DNA from: Saprospiraceae bacterium
GTDB taxonomy: Bacteria > Bacteroidota > Bacteroidia > Chitinophagales > Saprospiraceae
DNA: 8,213 nucleotides
Direction of reading: 5' to 3'
NCBI GenBank assembly: GCA_007125435.1
Contig: SLDF01000279.1
Location: forward strand, 1 to 8,213
The notes beneath the pieces are model-generated. The model saw nothing but the letters and a program-made list of their open reading frames with translations. It was not told the origin of the DNA and did not search any database. Both the position numbers and the translations under genes were made by a program. Each line of letters begins with the position of its first letter. Position 1 is the stretch's first letter. Shown here in pieces: positions 1 through 5,599 of this stretch.

Positions 1-34
1 CTATGCGCGCATTTTTTATTCTTCGATCTTACTC

Positions 35-71
35 AAAATAGCTGTAACTTAGATCATACGACGGCTATTTT
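35..71. terminator. Possible bidirectional hairpin terminator
   Basis: An 11-bp stem (AAAATAGCTGT at 35-45 with ACGGCTATTTT at 61-71, one G-T pair, 15-nt loop) has A-rich left and T-rich right flanks. Such a stem can terminate transcription from either side. No gene is visible to its left, and the first gene to its right reads away from it, so which transcript it would end is unknown. Confidence 0.35.
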
Positions 72-172
72 TAGACTCGTTTCAGGGCTCACTATTCGTT
101 CGGCCTAGATTCCGCTACGCTCCATCTAGTCTGTCTCCTGCCGTCGCCACCCTTCCACATCACTGATGCGAC
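35..172. other. GC-richer structured intergenic element, function unknown
   Basis: This stretch of the 318-bp region before the first gene is clearly richer in G+C (especially 85-170) than the AT-rich DNA on both sides and holds three inverted repeats. They are an 11-bp stem with one G-T pair (35-45 with 61-71), a 6-bp perfect stem CTAGAT/ATCTAG (105-110 with 124-129), and GTCGC/GCGAC (143-147 with 168-172). No frame on either strand stays open far enough to look like a gene: minus-strand reading meets stops at the TAG codons within the CTAGAT repeat region. It could be a small structured RNA, a dispersed intergenic repeat, or the 3' region of a gene outside the window. The sequence style (GGAGCGTAGCGGA on the minus strand) reminds me of recurrent intergenic repeats in Bacteroidota, but that is memory, not a search result. 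The rest of 1-318 is AT-rich and shows nothing further I can support. Confidence 0.35.
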
Positions 173-318
173 TTGAAGAACTTTTGTTAACTTTGAGCTT
201 ATTGAATTTATAATTGAAAACTATCGAGTAGTCAGAAAAAAAATAGGGTCAGATTTGTATCAATACATCGACTTATCCGTTTTTATACACATATGTCAAT
301 ATTGATCACTTTAATATA

Positions 319-888
319 ATGAATATGAACAGGTACTTGACGAGTTTATTGTTTCTCTTGATTATAAGTTCAACAGCGCTCAGCCAATCAAAGTATTACA
401 CAAAGAGGGGACATGTTAGCTTTTTCTCTGAGACACCAATTGAAAATATCGAAGCGCTAAATAAAAAAGGTACCAGTGTACTAGATGTAACTAATGGCAA
501 ACTTGAATGGGCTGTTCTAATTAAAGCCTTTCAATTTGAGAAGGCGCTCATGCAAGAACACTTTAATGAAAACTATATGGAGTCCGGTAAATTCCCCAAG
601 GCAACTTTTGTCGGGCAGATTGTTGATTATGAACCTATAGACCTGAGTAAAAATCAAGCCTACACATACACAGTAAAAGGCGACTTGAAAATAAGAGACA
701 TAACTAAACCCATAGAAACAAAGGCCGTACTTACTGTTGAAAATGGCAAAATCAAAGGAGAGTCTTCATTCGAAGTAAAACCCGAGGATTATGGCATTAA
801 AATACCCTCTGTGGTCAGAGAGAATATTGCCAGAATTATCGAGGTGAAAGTCGATTGTAATTACGAGGCTTTAAAATCAGTGAAGTAA
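319..888 (+). CDS. Secreted YceI-like family protein
   Basis: A 189-residue protein that I assign to the YceI-like family, small lipocalin-like beta-barrel proteins that bind isoprenoid or amphiphilic ligands in the periplasm. Residues 1-22 form a signal peptide: a short n-region with Arg5, a hydrophobic core LLFLLII, and a likely cleavage after ALS, before Gln23. The mature part (about 25-185) has alternating strands typical of the family, including a 'HFNENYMESGKFPKATFVG' segment (81-99) and an 'IRDITKPIETKAVL' segment near 125, which match the usual YceI pattern in Bacteroidota. There is no membrane segment beyond the signal peptide, so the product should be periplasmic. Two in-frame ATGs (319 and 325) both give a valid signal peptide; I keep the first. 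No Shine-Dalgarno site is visible, as is common in this phylum. The gene stands alone, with 113 bp to the next plus-strand gene. The exact ligand and role are not predictable from the sequence. Confidence 0.85.
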   Translation: MNMNRYLTSLLFLLIISSTALSQSKYYTKRGHVSFFSETPIENIEALNKKGTSVLDVTNGKLEWAVLIKAFQFEKALMQEHFNENYMESGKFPKATFVGQIVDYEPIDLSKNQAYTYTVKGDLKIRDITKPIETKAVLTVENGKIKGESSFEVKPEDYGIKIPSVVRENIARIIEVKVDCNYEALKSVK

Positions 889-1001
889 GGCACCGCAATT
901 ATTTTTAGCAGGTTATTATTTCTTTAAGGTGTCTTATATTAATCCGTTTAATTTACCTTTTTAGGTGCAGGCTAGAACTCTGTATTCAACTAACAACCTC
1001 T

Positions 1002-1736
1002 ATGGCCAATCGCAAAAGAGATAAGTCTGTGTTTTCGTTCAAGCAATTCGAGATTCGCCATGGGCAATCTCGCATGAAAGTAGGAACCGACGGTGTACTT
1101 CTCGGCTCATGGGTTGAAGTGAATAATGCTCGACGTGCTTTAGACATTGGCACCGGCTGTGGTCTTATTGCTATCATGCTAGCACAGCGTAGTGAGCGAC
1201 TACATGTGACAGGAGTCGAGGTTGATGAATTATCTGCCAACGAAGCGCAATATAATGCCCGGCAATGTCCCTGGTCTGGTCGCTTGATTATGGTTCATGA
1301 TAATATTCAGGCATTTTCAAATAAGACAGAATCTTCCTACGACTTGATTGTTTCTAACCCGCCTTTTTTCAATAGTGGCAACCCCTCGAATGATCCCGGA
1401 AGATCCTCAGCCAGGCATACTTTAGATTTACCTCATAGTGATTTGGTGCATATTGCAGATCGCTTCCTCTCAGACCATGGGCGGTTTGCTTTTATATTAC
1501 CAGTAAAGGAAGGGCACGAACTCATCAAGATGGGAGAAAGGGTAAGCCTTTATCCCAGCAGAATCACACAAGTTCTTCCAAAACACAATTCACATCCAGA
1601 ACGCCTACTTGTAGAGATGAGCAGAATAAACCACAACAATGTCGCTACAAGTGACATCGTGATACAATATGAAAAAAGAAACGATTGGACGCCTGCTTTC
1701 AGGAAGCTGGTCAGTCCTTTTTTACTTAATGCTTAA
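1002..1736 (+). CDS. trmN: tRNA1(Val) (adenine(37)-N6)-methyltransferase
   Basis: A 244-residue class I SAM-dependent methyltransferase of the TrmN/YfiC type, almost the same length as the E. coli enzyme, which makes m6A at position 37 of tRNA1(Val) in the cytoplasm. Visible landmarks are the N-terminal 'FKQFEIRH...MKVGTDGVLLGSW' segment (13-37) typical of this group, SAM-binding motif I 'LDIGTGCGL' (47-55), an acidic residue after the next strand in 'GVEVDE' (71-76), and the catalytic 'NPPFF' (119-123), the form of the N-P-P-[FY] motif used by N6-adenine methyltransferases. A 'SSARH' segment (135-139) follows. There is no signal peptide. The start at 1002 places the FKQF segment near the N-terminus as expected; no clear ribosome-binding site is seen. 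It ends 6 bp before the stop of the opposite-strand HTH gene. A related N6-adenine methyltransferase with another tRNA or rRNA target cannot be fully excluded, but the N-terminal segment favours TrmN. Confidence 0.9.
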   Translation: MANRKRDKSVFSFKQFEIRHGQSRMKVGTDGVLLGSWVEVNNARRALDIGTGCGLIAIMLAQRSERLHVTGVEVDELSANEAQYNARQCPWSGRLIMVHDNIQAFSNKTESSYDLIVSNPPFFNSGNPSNDPGRSSARHTLDLPHSDLVHIADRFLSDHGRFAFILPVKEGHELIKMGERVSLYPSRITQVLPKHNSHPERLLVEMSRINHNNVATSDIVIQYEKRNDWTPAFRKLVSPFLLNA

Positions 1737-1742
1737 TCTGGC

Positions 1743-2003
1743 CTAATTTGCAACAGCTTGTTTGCTGCTTTCGATAATGTCAAGAGCCATTTTAAGGATA
1801 GTGTCATCGTCTAGATGAACAATTCCACCTGAAGGACCAGGTTCCAGATGAATGCCCACTGTTTTGCCATTGTCAAGGTCATTGCCTCCAAAATAATTAC
1901 GAACAGTTTGATTTTCAACCCCCAATTGGTTAGCAATTCTAGAAATGCTACCTGTAGGTAAGCTGTGCTTGATTTGTCTCAATTCATCAAATGTTATTGT
2001 CAT
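1743..2003 (-). CDS. Small helix-turn-helix DNA-binding protein, unknown target
   Basis: An 86-residue soluble protein. Residues about 18-39 ('SISRIANQLGVENQTVRNYFGG') fit a helix-turn-helix: a first helix with IANQLG, a turn, then a recognition helix with QTVRNYF. The middle part 'GIHLEPGPSGGIVHLDDDTI' (50-69) is glycine-rich and probably forms a beta hairpin. The C-terminus (69-85) is a helix. I recognise this as resembling small conserved DNA-binding proteins of Bacteroidota of unknown role, but I cannot name a family. No sensor or catalytic domain is present, so it could be a nucleoid-type protein or a small regulator. It converges on trmN with 6 bp between stop codons, so the two 3' untranslated regions must overlap. 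A plausible promoter lies about 40-70 bp upstream (see that entry). Confidence 0.75.
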   Translation of the reverse strand: MTITFDELRQIKHSLPTGSISRIANQLGVENQTVRNYFGGNDLDNGKTVGIHLEPGPSGGIVHLDDDTILKMALDIIESSKQAVAN

Positions 2004-2041
2004 ATTCTTGTTGGTTAGGTTAGTGTGATAAATTTAATGCT

Positions 2042-2072
2042 TAAATATACATTAAAATTGATTTAAAAACAA
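2042..2072 (-). promoter_or_regulatory. Candidate promoter of the HTH gene
   Basis: On the minus strand, TTG (2070-2072) is followed after 20 nt by TATATTTA (2042-2049). This matches the Bacteroidota pattern TTG-N19-21-TAnnTTTG at all but the last base. It would give a leader of roughly 30-35 nt before the ATG at 2003. The match is by eye only, in AT-rich DNA. Confidence 0.45.
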
Positions 2073-2206
2073 GGTATTGGAGATGGAAAGTTTGTTTTAA
2101 TTGTGCTTTTTCTTTTATAGACAGAATAAGTGCACTTTGGTCGATGAGATGTTGGAGGTTCTTATATGAGTTACTAAGGTTTCTTTGATGCAATGCATCT
2201 GGCAGC

Positions 2207-2244
2207 AAAAAAAAAGCCTATTTTCATAAAGAGAAAATAGGCTT
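2207..2244 (-). terminator. Rho-independent terminator of ald
   Basis: A perfect 12-bp inverted repeat (AAGCCTATTTTC at 2214-2225 with its complement at 2233-2244, 7-nt loop) is followed on the minus strand by a run of nine T (2207-2215, overlapping the stem base). It begins 27 bp after the stop codon of the alanine dehydrogenase gene and is oriented to end that transcript. Confidence 0.92.
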
Positions 2245-2270
2245 CTTTTAATTCTAATTATTTCTGTTGT

Positions 2271-3383
2271 CTATAAGTAATTTTCAACGGGTGTATACTT
2301 TAAGTTGAAAGCTTCTGCAACCCCTTTGTATACGACATCTCCTTTGATGATATTGAGACCGTACTTTAATTCATTGTGTCTTCTACATGCTTCTTGCCAG
2401 CCTAAGTTTGCCAACTTAATAGCATAGGGTAGAGTAGCGTTGGTCAATGCCAGGGTAGATGTGTAAGGGACTGCGCCCGGCATATTAGCCACGCAATAGT
2501 GCACCACATCGTCAATGATGTAAGTAGGGTCTTCATGTGTAGTGGGTTTGCATGTTTCGATACATCCACCTTGATCAACAGCTACATCTACTAGTACTGT
2601 TCCCGGTGACATTTCTTTAAGCATGTCTTTGGTGATCAGATTTGGTGCTTTTGCTCCAGGAATTAAGACAGCACCCACGATCAAATCGTGATCTTTGATA
2701 AGACGTCTTATGTTGTACTCATTCGAGAAAAGTGTGGTTACATTAGCAGGCATAATATCTGCTAGTTGTCTCAAACGAGGCAAACTGATGTCAAGAATAC
2801 TCACCTGAGCACCAAGGCCGGCAGCCATCTTAGCAGCTTGTGTGCCAACGATTCCACCCCCCAGGATAAGTACCTTTCCCGGAGGAACGCCCGGCACACC
2901 TCCAAGTAACACACCTCGACCTCTGATAGGTTTTTCAAGATACTTTGCACCTTGCTGTATGGCCATTCTCCCTGCTACCTCTGACATCGGTACTAGTAAT
3001 GGTAATGACCTATCAGGCAACTCTACAGTCTCATAGGCCAGACAAATTGCTTTTTGCTGTATCATTGACAGTGTCAGTGGCTCATATGATGCAAAGTGAA
3101 AATAAGTAAATACAAGTTGATTCTCCTTGATGAGATTATATTCTTGCTCTATCGGCTCTTTTACTTTGATGATCATCTCAGCAATATCATAAACAGCATC
3201 AATAGTTGGTAGGATTTTAGCACCTGCGGCTACATATTCTGCATCAAAAAAGCCGGATCCATTTCCCGCTGATGCTTGCACATAAACATCGTGTCCATGT
3301 TTTACCATTTCAAAGGCACCTGCCGGTGTGAGCGATACACGCTCCTCATTGGTTTTTATTTCTTTAGGAACTCCAATAATCAT
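2271..3383 (-). CDS. ald: Alanine dehydrogenase
   Basis: A 370-residue NAD-dependent L-alanine dehydrogenase (EC 1.4.1.1), which interconverts L-alanine with pyruvate, ammonia and NADH in the cytoplasm. The length and start 'MIIGVPKEIKTNEERVSLTP' are standard for the family. All residues expected for substrate binding and catalysis are at the family positions: Arg15, Lys75, His96 and Asp270. The NAD-binding Rossmann segment is 'LILGGGIVG' (172-180), with the ribose-binding acidic residue Asp198 at the end of the next strand ('SILD'). 'GGVPGVPPGKV' just before the Rossmann fold is also typical. The related transhydrogenase alpha subunit is longer or lacks this C-terminal part, so the enzyme call is firm. 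The gene is monocistronic: a strong terminator lies 27 bp downstream. Upstream are a TAnnTTTG box (3434-3441) and, further away, a second promoter followed by a terminator, so its expression may include a leader with early termination. Confidence 0.97.
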   Translation of the reverse strand: MIIGVPKEIKTNEERVSLTPAGAFEMVKHGHDVYVQASAGNGSGFFDAEYVAAGAKILPTIDAVYDIAEMIIKVKEPIEQEYNLIKENQLVFTYFHFASYEPLTLSMIQQKAICLAYETVELPDRSLPLLVPMSEVAGRMAIQQGAKYLEKPIRGRGVLLGGVPGVPPGKVLILGGGIVGTQAAKMAAGLGAQVSILDISLPRLRQLADIMPANVTTLFSNEYNIRRLIKDHDLIVGAVLIPGAKAPNLITKDMLKEMSPGTVLVDVAVDQGGCIETCKPTTHEDPTYIIDDVVHYCVANMPGAVPYTSTLALTNATLPYAIKLANLGWQEACRRHNELKYGLNIIKGDVVYKGVAEAFNLKYTPVENYL

Positions 3384-3433
3384 TCGATCTACATTTAAAA
3401 ATTATCGTTAAATAGGTTTGTTCATTACGCTTG

Positions 3434-3441
3434 CAAATGTA
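3434..3441 (-). promoter_or_regulatory. Candidate -7 box of the proximal ald promoter
   Basis: TACATTTG on the minus strand is a full match to the Bacteroidota -7 consensus TAnnTTTG. It lies about 50 bp before the ald ATG, giving a leader of roughly 45 nt. No TTG is present at the -33 position, so the promoter may be moderate or need an activator. Confidence 0.55.
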
Positions 3442-3487
3442 GACATTACCTAGAATATTATCGGTAGAGTGGAGGATAAATAGGTAT

Positions 3488-3522
3488 AAAAAAAAGAAAT
3501 GCTCGTGACTTTTCACGAGCAT
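3488..3522 (-). terminator. Rho-independent terminator upstream of ald, no gene before it
   Basis: A perfect 10-bp stem (ATGCTCGTGA at 3499-3508 with TCACGAGCAT at 3513-3522, CTTT loop on the plus strand) is followed on the minus strand by TTC and then eight T (3488-3495). On the plus strand there is no T tract behind it, so it works leftward. It lies about 105 bp before the ald start and stops transcripts from the distal promoter, not from any recognisable gene. Confidence 0.85.
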
Positions 3523-3550
3523 AACCAAATTATATTAACCAAAACTTACC
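3490..3550 (-). ncRNA. Candidate ~60-nt small RNA or ald leader (attenuator)
   Basis: The interval runs from the predicted transcription start of the distal promoter (near 3550) to the T tract of the terminator at 3488-3522. The transcript would be a short 5' part containing TTTGGTTA twice and a 10-bp terminal hairpin. No convincing protein fits; an ATG in the hairpin opens a frame that I regard as chance. Two readings are possible: an independent small RNA, or an early-terminated ald leader whose read-through feeds ald. No known RNA family is recognised. Both ends are inferred from motifs and may be off by several bases. Confidence 0.35.
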
Positions 3551-3555
3551 GAGGG

Positions 3556-3587
3556 CAAATATAGACTCATATTAAATAAAATCGCAA
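3556..3587 (-). promoter_or_regulatory. Minus-strand promoter upstream of the small RNA/leader
   Basis: On the minus strand, TTG (3585-3587) is followed after 21 nt by TATATTTG (3556-3563), a complete match to the Bacteroidota consensus in both boxes and within its spacing range. It is the best full promoter match I found in the window. Transcription would start near 3550 and meet a terminator after about 60 nt. Confidence 0.6.
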
Positions 3588-3713
3588 TATGTTATTGTCT
3601 TATTTTAAAATTAGTAGCCCCTGAACCTCAGTTTTTAACAGATCGTTATGAAATGTCATTATTTTGATTACATTATTTATGCGATATGGTTAGATTATTT
3701 TGGTTGGTATTCT

Positions 3714-3920
3714 CTAAGGCTTGTATTTATCCATTAAAAAACATTTTCCTTTTAAGGGTATATTCTTGATAATCGCTTTGGGCATCAACCATCTCTTTAT
3801 ACTTTTCTTAAGTCCAGGGTAGCCAATTGGAAAAGGGGCTTTATAGGCTATACCCTTATCAGCAAGTTTGGAGTATAGTAAATATTTGAAGGTCTTCAGA
3901 TCTTGATGTTCGTACGGTTC
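3714..3920 (-). pseudogene. C-terminal remnant of an unidentified gene
   Basis: On the minus strand a frame of 68 codons stays open from a TAA at 3921-3923 to a TAG at 3714-3716, with no usable start codon at its beginning. The translation is protein-like: it begins EPYEHQDLK, contains 'FPIGYPGLKKSIKRW' and ends 'IPLKGKCFLMDKYKP'. The basic, hydrophobic-patterned tail ending in a strand looks like the C-terminus of a cytosolic enzyme. A methyltransferase or transferase would fit, but I do not recognise the family. Directly upstream (3921-4260) all minus-strand frames are broken by stops, so the rest of the gene is missing or decayed. The simplest reading is a gene whose 5' part was lost by deletion or rearrangement. 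It could also be a chance open stretch, which the orderly composition makes less likely. Confidence 0.5.
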
Positions 3921-4190
3921 TTAGGAGTCACTAGTTTGGACTCGTGACCCATTTTACAGCGTTAATGCAAGACAGTAGATATTTTTTGATACATTTATGA
4001 TGAAGGCATGCTGTTGTTATTGCAAACTGTGGAATTCATTTTAGAGTAAAGTAGAGATTATTGCAAATCTTATAACGTGATCGCTATTATTTTTCTTTAG
4101 GTAGCAAGTAGTCACGCATTAGTAAGTTTCATTGTTAAGCTAATTTACATTTCATTACAAAGTCCCTTATTTAGATGGTCACCTTTTTCT

Positions 4191-4198
4191 TATATTTG
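4191..4198 (+). promoter_or_regulatory. Candidate -7 box, upstream copy
   Basis: TATATTTG matches TAnnTTTG fully. No TTG lies at the right distance upstream (TTT is present instead). It points toward sixA but is separated from it by the palindromic element at 4261-4486. Confidence 0.35.
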
Positions 4199-4232
4199 TG
4201 TAAAATTTAAGAAGCCATCAAAGACCGTATAT

Positions 4233-4240
4233 TATATTTG
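4233..4240 (+). promoter_or_regulatory. Candidate -7 box, original sixA promoter?
   Basis: A second TATATTTG, 42 bp after the first and 20 bp before the palindromic element. Transcription would start near 4246 and run through the element into sixA (ATG at 4508), giving a leader of about 260 nt. Without the element the leader would be about 35 nt, a normal length, which suggests the element inserted into the leader of an existing promoter. A -33 TTG is not apparent. Confidence 0.4.
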
Positions 4241-4260
4241 TCTTTAAACTTCATTAATTA

Positions 4261-4486
4261 AATCCGGTTTATGCATTAGGGTTTCGTCGTGAGGGTTTAA
4301 ATCGACGAAGGAGATTCACGAATGCCATAAAAAATATAAAAGCAATATGAGTAAATGGCGATAAAATAAGTGATTTTGCGATTGAATCATAGTCAGCCCT
4401 ATGGTGAATGAGCCAAATCAAGCAAAGCGACTTATTTTGAAGCCATTTAAAGCCGTAATAGAAATCGCTAATGCATAAAACGGGTT
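4261..4486. mobile_element. MITE-like palindromic element with ~25-bp terminal inverted repeats
   Basis: The ends are imperfect inverted repeats: 4261-4285 pairs with 4461-4486 with two mismatches, one G-T pair and one single-base bulge. They share the uninterrupted core TTTATGCATTAG and its complement (4268-4279 with 4468-4479). Inside is a second long imperfect palindrome: TAAATGGC with GCCATTTA (4352-4359/4442-4449), AAAATAAGT with ACTTATTTT (4363-4371/4430-4438), TTTTGC with GCAAAG (4374-4379/4422-4427, one G-T pair), GATT with AATC (4380-4383/4416-4419), and CATAG with CTATG at the tip (4388-4392/4399-4403). The left half carries about 55 extra bases, including a 7-bp hairpin TTCGTCG/CGACGAA (4283-4289/4303-4309). 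No transposase frame is present. TTAAA occurs at both edges (4258-4262 and 4485-4489) and could be a target duplication, but in AT-rich DNA this is weak. A non-autonomous transposon is the best reading; a structured RNA is the alternative. Confidence 0.65.
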
Positions 4487-4507
4487 AAAATCTACATCAA
4501 TAAATTT

Positions 4508-5005
4508 ATGAGAATTTTATATTTGATCAGACACTCTAAGTCATGTTGGGAAGATCCTTCATTAATGGATAAAGAGAGGCCATTGAATAAAAGAGGAGAA
4601 AGAGATGCACCTTTCATGGCCAATAAAATGCTTTTGGAGGAATTCTCTCCTGATTTATTGCTTGCCAGCTCTGCCAGACGAACCATACAAACCGCCAATG
4701 CGTTTGCCGGCGTTTTTAAGTTGCCGGAAGAAAAAATCATCTTATCGGATTCTATATATAATGGCTCAGTAGAAGATGTTACTAATGCTATTCAATCGAT
4801 TGATGACCCTAATGCCCACGTAGTTTACTTATTTGGTCATAATCCGACTATTACACAAATGGCCAATTTGTACAGATTAAAGCCCATTGATAATATACCG
4901 ACTTCCGGAATAGTAAGGTTGGTATGCAAAATCGATAATTGGAGCGATTTCGCTAGAGACAAAGTCTATTCTAATCGTTATTACTACCCAAAGATGTATA
5001 ATTAA
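4508..5005 (+). CDS. sixA: SixA-type phosphohistidine phosphatase
   Basis: A 165-residue cytosolic member of the histidine phosphatase superfamily, close in length to E. coli SixA (about 160), which removes phosphate from the histidine of a phosphotransfer domain. The catalytic 'LIRHSKS' (6-12) carries the nucleophile His9 and Arg8, in the RHxKS form typical of SixA rather than the RHGE of phosphoglycerate mutases. 'RPLNKRGERDA' (24-34) and 'ASSARRTIQTA' (54-64) are the expected phosphate-pocket segments, and the second histidine is in 'FGHNPTI' (113-119). There is no signal peptide or membrane segment. It probably forms an operon with the lipoprotein gene 6 bp downstream, and lies 600 bp before a histidine kinase/regulator pair. 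The palindromic element ends 21 bp before the start codon, so the gene's leader is probably interrupted or supplied by it. Its true substrate in Bacteroidota is not known to me; other small phosphatase activities remain possible. Confidence 0.85.
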   Translation: MRILYLIRHSKSCWEDPSLMDKERPLNKRGERDAPFMANKMLLEEFSPDLLLASSARRTIQTANAFAGVFKLPEEKIILSDSIYNGSVEDVTNAIQSIDDPNAHVVYLFGHNPTITQMANLYRLKPIDNIPTSGIVRLVCKIDNWSDFARDKVYSNRYYYPKMYN

Positions 5006-5011
5006 TCTACT

Positions 5012-5362
5012 ATGAAATTCGGTAAAGGTATCATGCTTTTGTCAAGTTGCTTTGCAATGATCTTCATTTGCTGCGGCTCAGATAGCCAGAGCGTTTATGA
5101 TAACGAAGAAAAATGGGTACCCATCATGGCAGATATGTATGCTGCCCAGACCGCCGCAGAGGCTTCTGAGGAGCCCCTTAGAGACAGTCTCTTTGCATTG
5201 TACAGGGAGCAGATTGTCCAAATTCACGATATTGAGCAAGAGGATTTATCTATGGCATTGGAAGAAATAGCCTCTGATCCTGAAAAAGCTGTGGATTTTT
5301 ACGATAAGGTCATTGAATATCTAAATGAACTGGATCAACAAAAAGAAAACCATCATCATTAA
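5012..5362 (+). CDS. Small lipoprotein resembling DUF4296
   Basis: A 116-residue protein with a lipoprotein-like N-terminus: Lys2 and Lys5, a hydrophobic stretch to residue 19, then 'CCGSD' with the lipidated cysteine at 20 or 21. The residues before the cysteine (Ile-Phe-Ile or Phe-Ile-Cys) make a weak lipobox, and a better-fitting LSSC at 10-13 seems too early. The mature part is acidic and helical: 'WVPIMADMYAAQTAAEA' (35-51), then 'YREQIVQIHDIEQEDLSMALEEIASDPEKAVDFYDKVIEYL' split over two helices (63-103). This arrangement resembles DUF4296, a family of Bacteroidota lipoproteins of unknown function; the assignment is from the pattern, not a search. The protein ends in three histidines. 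It lies 6 bp after sixA on the same strand and is probably co-transcribed. It is expected on the periplasmic face of a membrane; no enzymatic residues are evident. Confidence 0.75.
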   Translation: MKFGKGIMLLSSCFAMIFICCGSDSQSVYDNEEKWVPIMADMYAAQTAAEASEEPLRDSLFALYREQIVQIHDIEQEDLSMALEEIASDPEKAVDFYDKVIEYLNELDQQKENHHH

Positions 5363-5446
5363 TTTGACGTGATTTCTGCTACACTGCCACATTAATAGTT
5401 AACAATAAATTAAACATTAAAAAAACACTAAAGTGTTGGGTCGTAG

Positions 5447-5454
5447 TAATTTTG
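5447..5454 (+). promoter_or_regulatory. Candidate -7 box for the two-component operon
   Basis: TAATTTTG matches TAnnTTTG. No TTG is found at the usual -33 distance. A 5-bp hairpin AACAC/GTGTT (5424-5428 with 5433-5437) lies just upstream, where a regulator could bind. It would give a leader of about 140 nt before the response regulator gene, in which I see no gene. Confidence 0.4.
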
Positions 5455-5599
5455 TTGTATGAAAGATGTTTAAATAAACTACTTATCCGGAGGAATTGAA
5501 CACGGTTGAGGCAATTAGAATTGACAAGTTTATGACATCTTAATTTAGCATGGTATTATCATATAGATTAATGCCGTTTTAATAACCAAACAGGATAGA

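Larger units (their letters stand above)
3921..4260. other. Non-coding interval, one imperfect palindrome, no gene seen
   Basis: All six frames are interrupted by frequent stops and I find no RNA gene. Two things stand out. One is the imperfect palindrome at 3924-3950, where GAGTC/GACTC (3925-3929 with 3939-3943) and GTCAC/GTGAC (3927-3931 with 3944-3948) offer alternative hairpins. The other is a pair of TATATTTG boxes near the right end (separate entries). The palindrome directly abuts the broken end of the gene remnant at 3920 and may mark the rearrangement point. Similarly, 3588-3713 is AT-rich and shows nothing I can name. Confidence 0.5.

Noticed and set aside
296..305. Palindrome TCAATATTGA 13 bp before the first gene as an operator
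   Set aside because: A 10-bp AT-rich palindrome is expected by chance, and no regulator or second copy ties to it.
986..1240. 84-codon minus-strand open frame
   Set aside because: It lies entirely over the start and SAM-binding part of trmN; its translation is rich in Ser/Arg/Pro with no family likeness. Antisense shadow.
2842..3036. 64-codon plus-strand open frame
   Set aside because: Antisense to the NAD-binding region of ald, proline-rich and with no recognisable motif.
4492..4740. 82-codon minus-strand open frame
   Set aside because: Antisense to the catalytic N-terminal half of sixA, which has all its family motifs.
5424..5437. Hairpin AACAC/GTGTT as a terminator after the lipoprotein gene
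   Set aside because: The stem is only 5 bp and is followed on the plus strand by GGG, not T. The A run before it would suit minus-strand termination, but no minus-strand gene is there.
5489..5532. GGAGG followed by a TTG codon as a small leader peptide
   Set aside because: The frame would be only about nine codons with a rare start, and strong Shine-Dalgarno sites are not typical here. Chance is more likely.
5521..5560. TTGACA followed by TAATTT and TATTAT as a sigma70-type promoter
   Set aside because: The spacings (14 and about 27 nt) are wrong, and the primary sigma factor of this phylum uses TAnnTTTG instead.
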